Shown here piece after piece: positions 1 through 7,759 of a stretch of DNA of 24,404 bases. Below the pieces are notes generated by a model. That model ran no database searches and was not told where the DNA came from. It saw only the letters and a list, made by a program, of their open reading frames with translations. Each line of letters opens with the position of its first letter. The first letter of the stretch is position 1. A program made the position numbers and the translations under genes. Location: contig JBBSGT010000018.1 in assembly GCA_038253825.1 (NCBI GenBank), positions 1 to 24,404 of the forward strand, read 5' to 3'. This DNA comes from JACDET01 sp038253825 (GTDB lineage Bacteria > Patescibacteriota > Microgenomatia > Levybacterales > UBA12049).

Positions 1-1
1 C

Positions 2-133
2 GCCACTGCGCTAAAAGTACTCGTTCAGGTTGTGTTAGTTTTGTATGCGTTGCTATTTCTCATCACCTCCTCTCGCCTCAGGAGGGGTATTTTACTCTAT
101 CTCAGCCATCAAGGGGGGGGCGATCGTTTCTAG
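2..133 (+). CDS. possible 3' end of a membrane protein (cut by window edge)
   Basis: A frame open from base 2 ends at the TAG at 131-133. It starts with a strongly hydrophobic stretch (VLVQVVLVLYALLFLI) followed by a basic patch (SRLRRG), as in a C-terminal membrane helix with a cytoplasmic tail. No family is recognisable from 43 residues. Another frame is also open here (1-186), so coding is not certain. The hairpin at 66-85 would lie inside this reading frame, which argues against one of the two calls. Confidence 0.25.
   Translation, partial: ATALKVLVQVVLVLYALLFLITSSRLRRGILLYLSHQGGGDRF
66..95 (+). terminator. possible intrinsic terminator hairpin
   Basis: CCTCCT (66-71) pairs with AGGAGG (80-85) around an 8-nt loop and is followed by GGTATTTTA. 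The stem is short and the T run interrupted, so this is a weak call. It would separate whatever lies upstream from the operon that starts at 204. Confidence 0.3.
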
Positions 134-165
134 AACTCGGGAAATACTTTATGAAAGGTATAACT

Positions 166-174
166 TGTTATACT
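166..174 (+). promoter_or_regulatory. extended -10 promoter upstream of the HTH gene
   Basis: TGTTATACT is an extended -10 (TGN + TATACT), matching the TATACT boxes used elsewhere in the window. Transcription would start near 181, giving a leader of about 22 nt before the ATG at 204. No good -35 is visible, as is common with extended -10 boxes. Confidence 0.4.
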
Positions 175-203
175 AAGCTAGTTTGAGTAAGTTATATCTA
201 GCT

Positions 204-411
204 ATGAGCAATAATCAGGTTGAGTTATTAAATGTACGGCAGGCCTCAAAATTTTTATCAGTAGGAGTGAGTACTATAAGGCGCTGGGCGCAACAAAAAA
301 AAACTTCATGGATTAAAAGTTGGTACACGGGGTGATTGGCGATTTTCCAAAGAAGATTTATTAAAGATGGTTAAAAGTAATGGTAATAAAAAAGTAGAAA
401 AAATTCTATGA
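204..411 (+). CDS. excisionase/MerR-type helix-turn-helix protein, frame broken at an A9 run
   Basis: The ATG at 204 opens a short protein with the layout of the helix-turn-helix 17 (excisionase/MerR-like) DNA-binding family: LNVRQASKFLSVGVSTIRRW, then a wing-like part (GTRGDWRFSKEDLLKMV) reached only after removing one base from the A9 run at 295-303. As written the frame ends soon after at a TGA. Corrected, the protein has about 68 residues and ends at the TGA 409-411, overlapping the next ATG (408) in an ATGA junction. That coupling suggests co-translation with the chemotaxis-like kinase. The extra A may be a sequencing error or a transcriptional slippage site. It probably binds DNA as a local regulator; an excision role is not supported because no integrase is nearby. 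Confidence 0.6.
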
Positions 412-3400
412 ACAAAATAATCTCGAAAAAAATTCCCCCCCATTGTCGGTATAGGAGCATCTGCAGGTGGGCTTGAAGCATTTACAGAGCTGCTAAAAGC
501 TTTGTCCACTGATACTGGAATGGCATTTGTGTTGGTTCAGCATTTAGATCCAACGCACGATAGTATATTAGCTACCCTCTTAGCAAAAAAGACAGCCATG
601 CCAGTAACAGAGGTCACAGATACTATGCATGTGGTACCGAATCACGTCTATGTTATTCCACCTAATAAGGATTTAACCATCCATGAAGGAATCTTCAATC
701 TCACGACTCGTAAAACGGATAGCAAATTACATTTACCTATTAATCGTTTTCTCTGCTCCTTAGCGCAGGAGCATGAAAATAATGCTATCGGTATCATACT
801 TTCAGGCACTGCCTCAGATGGCACGCTTGGACTTAAAGCGATTAAAGCAGCAGGAGGCATTACCTTTGCCCAAAATGAAAAAACAGCGAAGTATTCAGGT
901 ATGCCAACCGCTGCGATTGCCTCAGGCAGTGTTGACTTTATACTTTCTCCCTCCGACATCGCAAATGAATTAGCTCGAATAAGTCAAGCTCCATACCTTC
1001 GCCAATCAAAGACGTCAACAGACCAAGAGACTGAACCTGAAGACGAAAAAGGATTACAAAAATTATTTTCTCTGCTTCAAAAACACTCTGGGGTTGATTT
1101 TGGGCACTATAAATTTGCAACGATTAATAGGCGCATCAAACGACGCATGCTTCTTAACAAGCTTACCTCGCTTGATGATTATATACAGTTTATTAAGGAC
1201 AATGATCTTGAATTAGACAATCTTTTTCAGGAACTTTTAATTAACGTAACGAGCTTCTTTAGAGAACCAAGTGCAGTTTTGTTTCTAACAGAAAAAGTAT
1301 TACCTCGCTTACTCGAAAAAAGATCTGAGAAAGAACCAATACGGATATGGGTAGCAGGATGCGCATCTGGTGAAGAAGTATATTCGCTTGCTATCGCACT
1401 TACCGAGTTTCTGGAAAGTAAATCACTCCACATTCCAGTTCAGATTTTTGGAACAGATCTTAGTCAGACTGCACTCGATAAAGCTCGTAAAGGATTATAT
1501 TCTCAAAACGATCTTCTTGATGTTTCGTCTCTTAGGATTAGCCGTTTCTTTATAAAAACTGGGGTTACCTATCAAATTACTAAGTCTATTCGTGATATGT
1601 GTATTTTTGCTCCACATAATATATTCAAAGATCCACCATTCTCGAAAATGGATCTTATTAGCTGTTGTAATCTTTTAATTTATTTAGATTCTGTGCTACA
1701 AGATAAAATTTTTCACTCATTTCATTATGCCCTTAGGCCAACAGGGTATCTGTTGCTTGGTAAATCAGAAGGAGTGGGAATGTCCTCAGACCTCTTTTCT
1801 CAAATCGACAAAAAATACAAATTCTTCATGAGAAAAGACACAGGTTCAAGAGGGATAATCGAGATTGGTTCGGCAAGTCCGCTAAAAGAGAGAGGTAACA
1901 AAAATGTACCTGAGAAGAGAAGAGAAGATATTCCAGTAATATTTGATATACGAAAAAAAACCGACTCAATACTTCTTAGCCATCATACCCCGCCAAGCGT
2001 CGTTATTGACAGTGACCTGGAGATCATTCAGTTTCGTGGAACGACTGAAAAGTATCTTGCTCATTCGGATGGAAAAGCCAGCTTCAATCTTATGAAAATG
2101 GCCAAAGGAGACTTATGGTTCGAACTTCGAACTGCTATCGCCAAAGCAAAAAAAAGCGGAAAGCCATATAGAAAAGAAGCTATACGTATACACCGTAACG
2201 ATACAGGTGGAAGTGTAACAATTGAGGTTGATCCTCTTAAATCTCCTGAGGGGGACGTCTATTATTTAATTCTGTTTGAACCTACGAAGCCACAAACATT
2301 ACCTTCTTCAGGTACTACAATAATTGAAAATAACAAAGCGTATCACAATGCACAGTTTGAACAGGAGTTACTTCGTGCCCGCGCGGATATGCGTTCAATA
2401 ACTGAGGAACAGGAAGCAACAAATGAGGAGTTACAGTCAGCAAATGAAGAGATACTCTCAAACAATGAAGAACTCCAAAGCATTAATGAAGAACTAGAAA
2501 CCTCCACAGAAGAACTCGAGTCTACCAACGAAGAATTAACTACTGTCAATGAAGAGCTACAAAACCGCAATGAAGAACTTACCGAAGCGCGTAATTATGC
2601 GAATGCAATTATTAGGACAGTACAAACGCCCCTAATTATTTTAGATCGCGATTTGCTGGTGAAAACGGCAAATCGAGCATTTTATCAGACTTTTCAAGTA
2701 GACGAAGAGGACACGGAAGGAAACTCTATTTTTGACTTGGGAAAAGGGCAATGGAGTATTCCAGCCCTTCGCAGACTCCTCCAGGAAATTCTTCCCAAGG
2801 ATAACGTCTTTAATAACTATGAAGTTGAACATACCTTTCCTACCATAGGACACAAGATTATGTTATTAAACGCTCGTAAATTCATTAACGATGGCCAACA
2901 TATACTCCTTGCGATTGAAGATATTACAGAACGAAAAGGTCTTGATAGTCAAAAATCTGAGTTCATTGGTATCGCAAGTCACGAACTCAAAACCCCGATT
3001 ACAACGATGAAATCATTTGCTCAAATACTACAAAAACGACTAAGTAAGAGTGGCGACAAAAGTAACACCTACATATTGTCAAATATTAACATTCAGGCGG
3101 ATAGACTAACAGCGCTTATCAATGATTTACTCAACGTATCAAATATTGAAGCAGGAAGATTGACTCTTGCGAAGAAAAAATTTGATTTGAATGCGTTAAT
3201 CAAAAAAATCGTCATAGACTATCAATACACTATTGACTCACATACCATTTCTAAAGAAGGAGATGTAAAAGAAAGCGTGTATGGAGACGAGGGTAGAATC
3301 GAACAAGTATTGTCAAACCTTATTGCAAATGCGATCAAATATTCGCCAGATGCTGATCGGGTGATTATTCGTATAGCAAGTGATAGACAGAACGCTACTA

Positions 3401-3636
3401 TTACTGTTCAGGATTTTGGCTTTGGTATCGCTAAAAAAGACACTGCAAGGATATTTGAGCAGTTTTATAGAACAAGCGATAAGGATAAAAATAATGTGTC
3501 TGGTTTTGGTCTCGGTCTTTACATTTCTTCTGAGATAATTAAGCGACATAAGGGGAAGATTTGGGTAGAGAGCACGAGAGGAAAAGGATCAACATTCATA
3601 TTTACCTTGCCATTAAAGAAAGGCGACAATGAATAG
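408..3636 (+). CDS. CheB-CheR-PAS-histidine kinase hybrid protein
   Basis: A single polypeptide joins a CheB methylesterase, a CheR methyltransferase, a PAS region, a long coiled coil, a second PAS and a HisKA/HATPase kinase. Counting from the TTG at 502: CheB His14 (VQHLDP) and Asp106 (SGTASDGT); CheR SAM motif VAGCASGEE near 283-291; coiled coil of repeated NEELQS-type units at about 634-697; PAS near 700-810; phosphoacceptor His827 in SHELKTPI; N box NLIANAIKYSP near 940; G boxes DFGFGI and GFGLGLYIS. The CheB nucleophile motif GASAGG lies upstream of 502 (Ser at 460-462), so 502 cannot be the real start. The natural start is the ATG at 408, joined by removing one base within A7/C7 at 426-441. 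It should autophosphorylate and feed the receiver encoded next. Such hybrids are known in several phyla, usually without classical chemotaxis genes; the input signal is unknown. Confidence 0.9.
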
Positions 3637-3673
3637 GATATAAAGATATTCTTTCTCGTAAAACAATAATATT

Positions 3674-4045
3674 ATGAAGAAAAAAATTATGGTAGTAGAT
3701 GATGATACAGGTATTGTCGCGGCCCTAACGATAATGTTAGAAGATGCCGGATATGACGTGGCATCAACAAGCAATGGACACATAGTTTCAGAAGTTAGTG
3801 AATCCATACCTGACTTAATACTCCTTGATATTTGGATGGGAGATGTTGATGGTCGAGATGTCTGCAAGCAATTGAAGCGTCAAAACGCAACAAAAAATAT
3901 TCCTATAATCATGATTTCGGCACGTGCTGACGCAGAAATATCAGCACTAAACGCGTGTGCGAATGCTTTTATCGCAAAGCCGTTTGAAATGGATGAATTA
4001 TTAACAATGGTCGGCAAGTATACCCAAAAGGAGTTAACAGAATGA
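3674..4045 (+). CDS. CheY-like single-domain response regulator
   Basis: This 123-residue protein is a lone receiver domain. The acidic pocket Asp9-Asp11 (MVVDDD), phosphoacceptor Asp52 (LILLDIW), Ser82 (MISAR) and Lys102 (IAKPF) are all present, so it should be phosphorylatable. There is no output domain, so it must act by protein contact, as CheY or a phosphorelay shuttle does. It begins 37 bp after the hybrid kinase and its TGA overlaps the next ATG by four bases, so the kinase is its likely phosphodonor and the following CheB its likely partner. No Shine-Dalgarno sequence is visible before the ATG. Confidence 0.92.
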   Translation: MKKKIMVVDDDTGIVAALTIMLEDAGYDVASTSNGHIVSEVSESIPDLILLDIWMGDVDGRDVCKQLKRQNATKNIPIIMISARADAEISALNACANAFIAKPFEMDELLTMVGKYTQKELTE

Positions 4046-5046
4046 ATAAACATCCTAAGTTCTTAGTAGTAATAGGCGCATCAGCCGGAGGATTGGATGC
4101 GCTCTCAGAAATGGTGAAAAATTTGCAAAAGGGACTCGATGTTGCCTATTGTATTGTACTTCATCTGTCTCGCATTGGAAGTGGAGACTTTGTTGTATAT
4201 CGCCTTAGTCAGGCTACTTCTCTGCCTTGCAGCCTGGTAGTAGACGGGGCTCCAATAATAAAAGATGCGATTTATATCGCACGACCCAACCAGCATGCAC
4301 TTGTCAAAGATAATAAGTTTATTCTAGGTGCTGGACCTGAGGAGAACCGTTACAGACCATCTATAGATGTGTTGTTTCGCTCGGCAGCAGTTTCCTATAG
4401 TTCACATTCCATCGGAATTATTTTAAGCGGTATGTTAGATGACGGTACCTCTGGCATGTGGGCTATTAAAAGAAGTGGTGGCACTTGCGTGGTCCAAGAT
4501 CCTAATCAGGCTGAGTATCCTGATATGCCACTCTCTGTCATAAACAATATGGAAGTTGATCATGTAGCAACACTCCAAGATTTAGGTCCACTCATAGCAG
4601 AAATCACGAAACATAAAACAGGAAAGAAAAAGCCAGTCCCCGAAGATGTAATCGCAGAATCAAAGATAGCCGAGACAACAGCGGTAGGAATTGACGATAT
4701 TGAGAAAATTGCCGAGACAAGTGTCTTTGCCTGTCCTGATTGTGGAGGTAACTTGTGGACTATGAAAGACGATACAATTAAACGCTATCGCTGCCATATA
4801 GGACACGCCTATACAGAGCGGGACTTGGTAATAAAGGAGGCAGAAACAGCAAGTACAACGTTATGGGTGGCACTACGAATGATGGAAGAGCGCAAGCATC
4901 TGTTAAAGAAAACGGAGGTTGATTATGCAAAAAAGGGCTATAAATCCTTATCAACAAGCCATGCAAAAAAACAAGCTGGAATGCAGCACCATATAGATAT
5001 GTTAAAAGAGATTTTATCCGATTTACAAAATCAAGATACAGCATAA
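4042..5046 (+). CDS. cheB: stand-alone CheB methylesterase with a Cys/His-rich tail
   Basis: The 334-residue protein carries a CheB catalytic domain without the usual receiver. Ser14 (GASAGG), His41 (VLHLS) and Asp134 (LDDGTSG) form the expected triad for hydrolysing glutamyl methyl esters. A linker from about 190 to 225 leads to a tail with CPDC (Cys231, Cys234) and CHIGH (Cys251, His252, His255), which looks like a small zinc-binding site, followed by a helical end. This tail is known in chemotaxis-type CheB proteins lacking a receiver. It is translationally coupled to the receiver gene upstream (ATGA overlap). Since the hybrid kinase already contains CheB and CheR domains, the operon encodes two methylesterases and one methyltransferase but no visible methyl-accepting receptor. 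The real substrate may be the hybrid itself or a distant protein. Confidence 0.9.
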   Translation: MNKHPKFLVVIGASAGGLDALSEMVKNLQKGLDVAYCIVLHLSRIGSGDFVVYRLSQATSLPCSLVVDGAPIIKDAIYIARPNQHALVKDNKFILGAGPEENRYRPSIDVLFRSAAVSYSSHSIGIILSGMLDDGTSGMWAIKRSGGTCVVQDPNQAEYPDMPLSVINNMEVDHVATLQDLGPLIAEITKHKTGKKKPVPEDVIAESKIAETTAVGIDDIEKIAETSVFACPDCGGNLWTMKDDTIKRYRCHIGHAYTERDLVIKEAETASTTLWVALRMMEERKHLLKKTEVDYAKKGYKSLSTSHAKKQAGMQHHIDMLKEILSDLQNQDTA

Positions 5047-5477
5047 ACTATAGCTATTTGAAGCGAATCATGAAATAGATGAAAGGCAATATCTTGCATT
5101 ACTGAAAGGGAAAATAAACTCATAATTGCAGTTATTCTTTTTATAGCATTTTATGTACTAACGAGCGGCATATGAGGTTATTAACGGCGATAAACTTCTT
5201 CACCCATTTCGCTGTTCGAATAGTGTCCCATAAGGGAGCGAAAAAAGCCGAGTTTAACCACGGCTTTTCTTGTACGCGAGGATGAGAAGCGACGCTTCGC
5301 AGAAGTTATTACTGTTATAGCAAATCTTCGTGGGGGTACTAATAATCCTCTGTTCATACTCCCAAATTACCCTAATGCTCACAACGTCAGACAATTGAAG
5401 TATAGAGCTAGCAATTGTAAAGAACCCCGTTAATGAAGACAAATTCCTAAGAGAGATAAGTTTTACCCATAACCAGA
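5047..5477. other. intergenic region between cheB and the VOC gene
   Basis: This stretch holds a terminator-like hairpin (5243-5268) and the approach to the VOC promoter, and no gene I can support. A plus frame of about 75 codons is open between roughly 5222 and 5433, but it has no plausible start and resembles no family, and the opposite strand is also open over part of it. Confidence 0.5.
5243..5268. terminator. symmetrical hairpin, probable bidirectional terminator
   Basis: AAAAGCCG (5243-5250) pairs perfectly with CGGCTTTT (5261-5268) around a 10-nt loop. The A-rich 5' side and T-rich 3' side give a U tract on either strand. It probably ends the signalling operon about 200 bp after cheB. 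Confidence 0.6.
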
Positions 5478-5506
5478 TTGAGTAAATATTTTACAGATGA
5501 TATACT
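5478..5506 (+). promoter_or_regulatory. sigma-70-type promoter of the VOC gene, leaderless spacing
   Basis: TTGAGT (5478-5483), a 17-nt spacer and TATACT (5501-5506) form a strong promoter; TGA just before the -10 also makes it an extended -10. Only 7 nt separate the -10 from the ATG at 5514, so the mRNA should begin at or beside the start codon. The -35 contains the TTG that would otherwise be taken as an upstream start codon. Confidence 0.75.
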
Positions 5507-5513
5507 ACCTTTA

Positions 5514-5891
5514 ATGAATACCATAGGCTATTTCGAAATTCAGGCAGATGATCCACTTAAAGCCAAGGATTTTTACGTTAAAGTCTTTGGATGGAAGTTT
5601 TTCAAGGATGATGCTTTACCTATTGAATATTGGCAAATCCAAACAGATACCATAAATGGCGGCTTACTGAAACGTCCTGCAAACGTTCCTCCTCCACAAA
5701 GCGGAACATATGCCTTTGTTTGTTCAATTCAGGTTGAAGACTTTGATAAAATTGCTATAGAGATTTTGAAACATGGTGGTAAAGTAGCATTAGAAAAATT
5801 TGCAGTACCTGGACGATGTTGGCAAGGATATTTTATTGACCCACAAGATAATACATTTGGATTGTTCCAAGTTGATGAATCGGCAAAGTAA
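5514..5891 (+). CDS. VOC superfamily (glyoxalase/dioxygenase-fold) protein
   Basis: The 125-residue protein has the typical VOC opening GYFEIQADDPLKAKDFY and VFGWKF, a central strand region (GTYAFVCSIQVED) and a final PGRCWQGYFIDPQDN..GLFQ block. This matches glyoxalase-like VOC proteins of the usual 110-140 residues. Such proteins often bind a divalent metal through His/Glu residues, but candidate ligands are few here, so the reaction cannot be assigned. I chose the ATG at 5514 because the in-frame TTG at 5478 is the -35 box of a strong promoter. It is monocistronic and ends 4 bp before the stop of a small convergent gene. Confidence 0.85.
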   Translation: MNTIGYFEIQADDPLKAKDFYVKVFGWKFFKDDALPIEYWQIQTDTINGGLLKRPANVPPPQSGTYAFVCSIQVEDFDKIAIEILKHGGKVALEKFAVPGRCWQGYFIDPQDNTFGLFQVDESAK

Positions 5892-5894
5892 GAA

Positions 5895-6047
5895 TTAAGC
5901 AAGATATAGCGAAGAAGTATTTTGTAACTTCTTAATTTCATTCCACCTTTGTTTTAGTTCTCCAATGTACCGTAACTCCTGAAACGCCTGTATAATCGAG
6001 GCTAGATTAGCAATTATAATAAGTTCAGGACTGGGTGGCAAGCTCAT
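5895..6047 (-). CDS. small hypothetical protein, 50 residues
   Basis: A minus-strand frame from the ATG at 6047 to the TAA at 5895 encodes 50 residues: a short Pro-rich start (MSLPPSPE), a hydrophobic segment (LIIIANLASIIQAF) and a charged amphipathic part (ELRYIGELKQRWNEIKKLQ). The composition is protein-like and the codons are unbroken, but no family is recognised. It is convergent with the VOC gene, the two stops being 4 bp apart. No clear Shine-Dalgarno is seen; TATAAA lies immediately before the start and is too close to serve as -10. It could be a membrane-associated small protein or a chance frame. Confidence 0.4.
   Translation of the reverse strand: MSLPPSPELIIIANLASIIQAFQELRYIGELKQRWNEIKKLQNTSSLYLA
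5912..5937 (+). terminator. weak hairpin after the VOC gene
   Basis: AAGAAGT (5912-5918) pairs with ACTTCTT (5927-5933) around an 8-nt loop and is followed by AATTT. The stem is AT-rich, so it is a modest terminator candidate for the VOC transcript. It lies inside the 3' end of the small minus-strand gene. Confidence 0.35.
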
Positions 6048-6229
6048 CTTTATAGCTTAATTAGTAGCGTTTACTAGTTGCTTCTACCCGTCATAGTCTA
6101 TTTACAAGTCACAACGCATACTCTTACATAAGTTGTCCTCTTTTCTCACATTTCTTCTTCCTTTCATCATCTATTATGCTAAATACTTAACTAAATTAAT
6201 AAATTATATAGTAAATTTATTTAAGCTTG

Positions 6230-6239
6230 AAAGGAGGTG
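6230..6239 (+). promoter_or_regulatory. strong ribosome binding site that fixes the next start
   Basis: AAAGGAGGTG is a near-perfect Shine-Dalgarno ending 5 nt before the ATG at 6245. It shows that the in-frame TTG at 6227, which lies upstream of it, is not the start. It contrasts with the leaderless genes elsewhere in the window. Confidence 0.8.
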
Positions 6240-6244
6240 AAAAT

Positions 6245-7165
6245 ATGAATAACTTTAAACAAAAATTAGCGCCAAAAAAAGCTGGATTTATTTTACTCAG
6301 TACTTTAGTTGCGTTCTTTGCGGTTATCTTTACCGCTCAAGCACATGCAGCATCCATTTCTGTTGATCTAGATCCAGCTCACCATTCAACAAATGCCATG
6401 GATATGGATCCAGCACATCATGTTAATGATCCAAAGTTTACTGATACTGATCCAGCGCATAACTCAACCGATGCCATGGATATGGATCCAGCTCACCATG
6501 TTGACAGTGCGAGTCCTGCCCCAACGGGGAGTACGAATACACCAACGCCAACAGGGAGCACGAGTACACCAACGCCAACAGGCATGGATATGAACATGGG
6601 GAATGGTGAAGATACAAATATGGCAGGATTTACAGATGGATGGTTTCAAGGAAGAACAGTAACGTTTTTCTATCACAACAAAAACTTCTTCTGTAAAAAT
6701 CCACCAGCGAGTGGTGCAACATCTCAGTGCGAAGCAGGAGCTGATGCACAACAGATGCCTCCACAAAATGATATTCCTCCATTGTATGTGATGACTCCGC
6801 TTGGATTTACTCCGAGTGGTCTACAATGTCCTGAGACGGGCAATTGTATAAATCATCCACATACTATCGATTTGTCAGCAGTGCTTGGAAAAGGGACAGA
6901 AAACGCACCTTTACCTCCGCACAGTCATATTATTGACGCAGCTGATCCAGGATGGTGGAAAATTGTCGTGATTGGTGTCAAAAGTCAAGCTGATTGGGAT
7001 AAAATTGCAGCAGGAAAAGATCTTGCGACAGTTCGTGGATTACAACAATCCGACCCAACTAACGTGACGGCTGATATACCAACCAACTCGTTTCTTTTCT
7101 TTGATGTCTTAAGTCATGGAAACTATCAATTCAATGGTAGTCAATTGACAAATCTTGGACAATAG
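6245..7165 (+). CDS. secreted protein with His/Met-rich repeats and a Cys-containing C-terminal domain
   Basis: The 306-residue protein starts with a clear signal peptide (basic MNNFKQKLAPKK, hydrophobic core to about residue 30, cleavage near AHA-A). Residues ~40-90 hold four DPAH(H/N) units, two inside MDMDPAHHV; then a Pro/Thr linker built of nine-residue units (GSTNTPTPT, GSTSTPTPT) and a Met-rich MDMNMGNGEDTNM. The C-terminal part has four Cys (FFCKNPP, SQCEAG, LQCPETGNC), HPH and HSH motifs and a GWWKIVVIGV strand. It is exported, and the His/Met content suggests binding of a soft metal such as copper, but that is inference. The family is not recognised. It is followed by a long hairpin and a membrane-protein gene. 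Confidence 0.75.
   Translation: MNNFKQKLAPKKAGFILLSTLVAFFAVIFTAQAHAASISVDLDPAHHSTNAMDMDPAHHVNDPKFTDTDPAHNSTDAMDMDPAHHVDSASPAPTGSTNTPTPTGSTSTPTPTGMDMNMGNGEDTNMAGFTDGWFQGRTVTFFYHNKNFFCKNPPASGATSQCEAGADAQQMPPQNDIPPLYVMTPLGFTPSGLQCPETGNCINHPHTIDLSAVLGKGTENAPLPPHSHIIDAADPGWWKIVVIGVKSQADWDKIAAGKDLATVRGLQQSDPTNVTADIPTNSFLFFDVLSHGNYQFNGSQLTNLGQ
6371..6580 (+). repeat. in-gene repeats: 78-bp His/Met unit and 27-bp Pro/Thr unit
   Basis: GATCCAGCTCACCAT at 6371 recurs as GATCCAGCGCATAAC at 6449, a 26-codon period, and each copy contains a second GATCCAGC..CATCATGTT-type element (6407, 6485). Behind it, two 27-bp units encode GSTNTPTPT and GSTSTPTPT. Such repeats can expand or contract by slippage or recombination. 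Confidence 0.8.
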
Positions 7166-7170
7166 AGAGA

Positions 7171-7212
7171 GTATAAGTTCTCAGCGGAGTAAAACCCGCT
7201 GGGAAGTTTATA
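7171..7212 (+). promoter_or_regulatory. long stem-loop between the secreted-protein and membrane-protein genes
   Basis: GTATAAGTTCTCAGCGG (7171-7187) pairs almost completely with CCGCTGGGAAGTTTATAC (7195-7212), leaving a loop of about 7 nt. The core CAGCGG/CCGCTG is perfect and the flanks use G-U pairs and one bulge. No T run follows directly, so it may be an mRNA-stabilising 3' end or a processing site rather than a plain terminator. Confidence 0.6.
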
Positions 7213-7246
7213 CATAAGAGGAAAATCTTCTGCTTATATATAAACT

Positions 7247-7759
7247 ATGAATACATACATGAGTACAGCTAAAGCATATAAACTACAAGGTATACTAACT
7301 ATTCTCGGAGGGATACTGATGATACTTGGAATTTACATGCCATGGGTAAGCTTATTCGGTGGCCTCCAAACTTTTGCCGGCATAGTCGGATTAAACGGCA
7401 AAATCTTACTTGCAACGGCCGTAGTCAGTATCTGTTTTGGGTTAGTCCAGTTTGTGAAAAAATCATCTGCTCTTGCTTGGATTCTTGGCATACTGGGATT
7501 GGTGCAAGGTGCATTTTGTGGATATCTTCTTTTCAACCTCTTTAAAACAGTGCATCCTGCAGCCACAAATGGTATGAACAGTATGATGGCCATAGGGTTT
7601 GGGCCTGGATTATTTATAACCACAATTGGTGCAAGTATCATCTTTATTGCGTTAGTTGTTTCCGTAGGAAAAGGGGAAAAGGTGAGAATTGGTAAAATTC
7701 ATAAAAATAGTGAGTATATGCGACCAACGATAACGGGAAATGAAGCTAAGCCTGTATAA
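7247..7759 (+). CDS. four-helix integral membrane protein of unknown function
   Basis: The 170-residue protein has four predicted membrane helices: LTILGGILMILGIYMPWV, the ILLATAVVSICFGLV segment, WILGILGLVQGAFCGYLLF, and LFITTIGASIIFIALVVSV, followed by a basic tail. The MPWV after the first helix and the hairpin-like pairs resemble small uncharacterised four-helix proteins common in bacteria. No enzymatic motif is seen. It starts 34 bp after a long stem-loop and may share a transcript with the secreted protein upstream. TATATA about 5 nt before the ATG could instead be its own -10. A second in-frame ATG lies at 7259. Confidence 0.7.
   Translation: MNTYMSTAKAYKLQGILTILGGILMILGIYMPWVSLFGGLQTFAGIVGLNGKILLATAVVSICFGLVQFVKKSSALAWILGILGLVQGAFCGYLLFNLFKTVHPAATNGMNSMMAIGFGPGLFITTIGASIIFIALVVSVGKGEKVRIGKIHKNSEYMRPTITGNEAKPV

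Noticed and set aside
5220..5442. Open frames on both strands between cheB and the VOC gene
   Set aside because: Neither has a start signal or family resemblance, and the plus frame contains the symmetrical terminator hairpin.
6227..6244. TTG at 6227 as start of the secreted protein
   Set aside because: It lies upstream of and partly within the ribosome site that serves the ATG at 6245.
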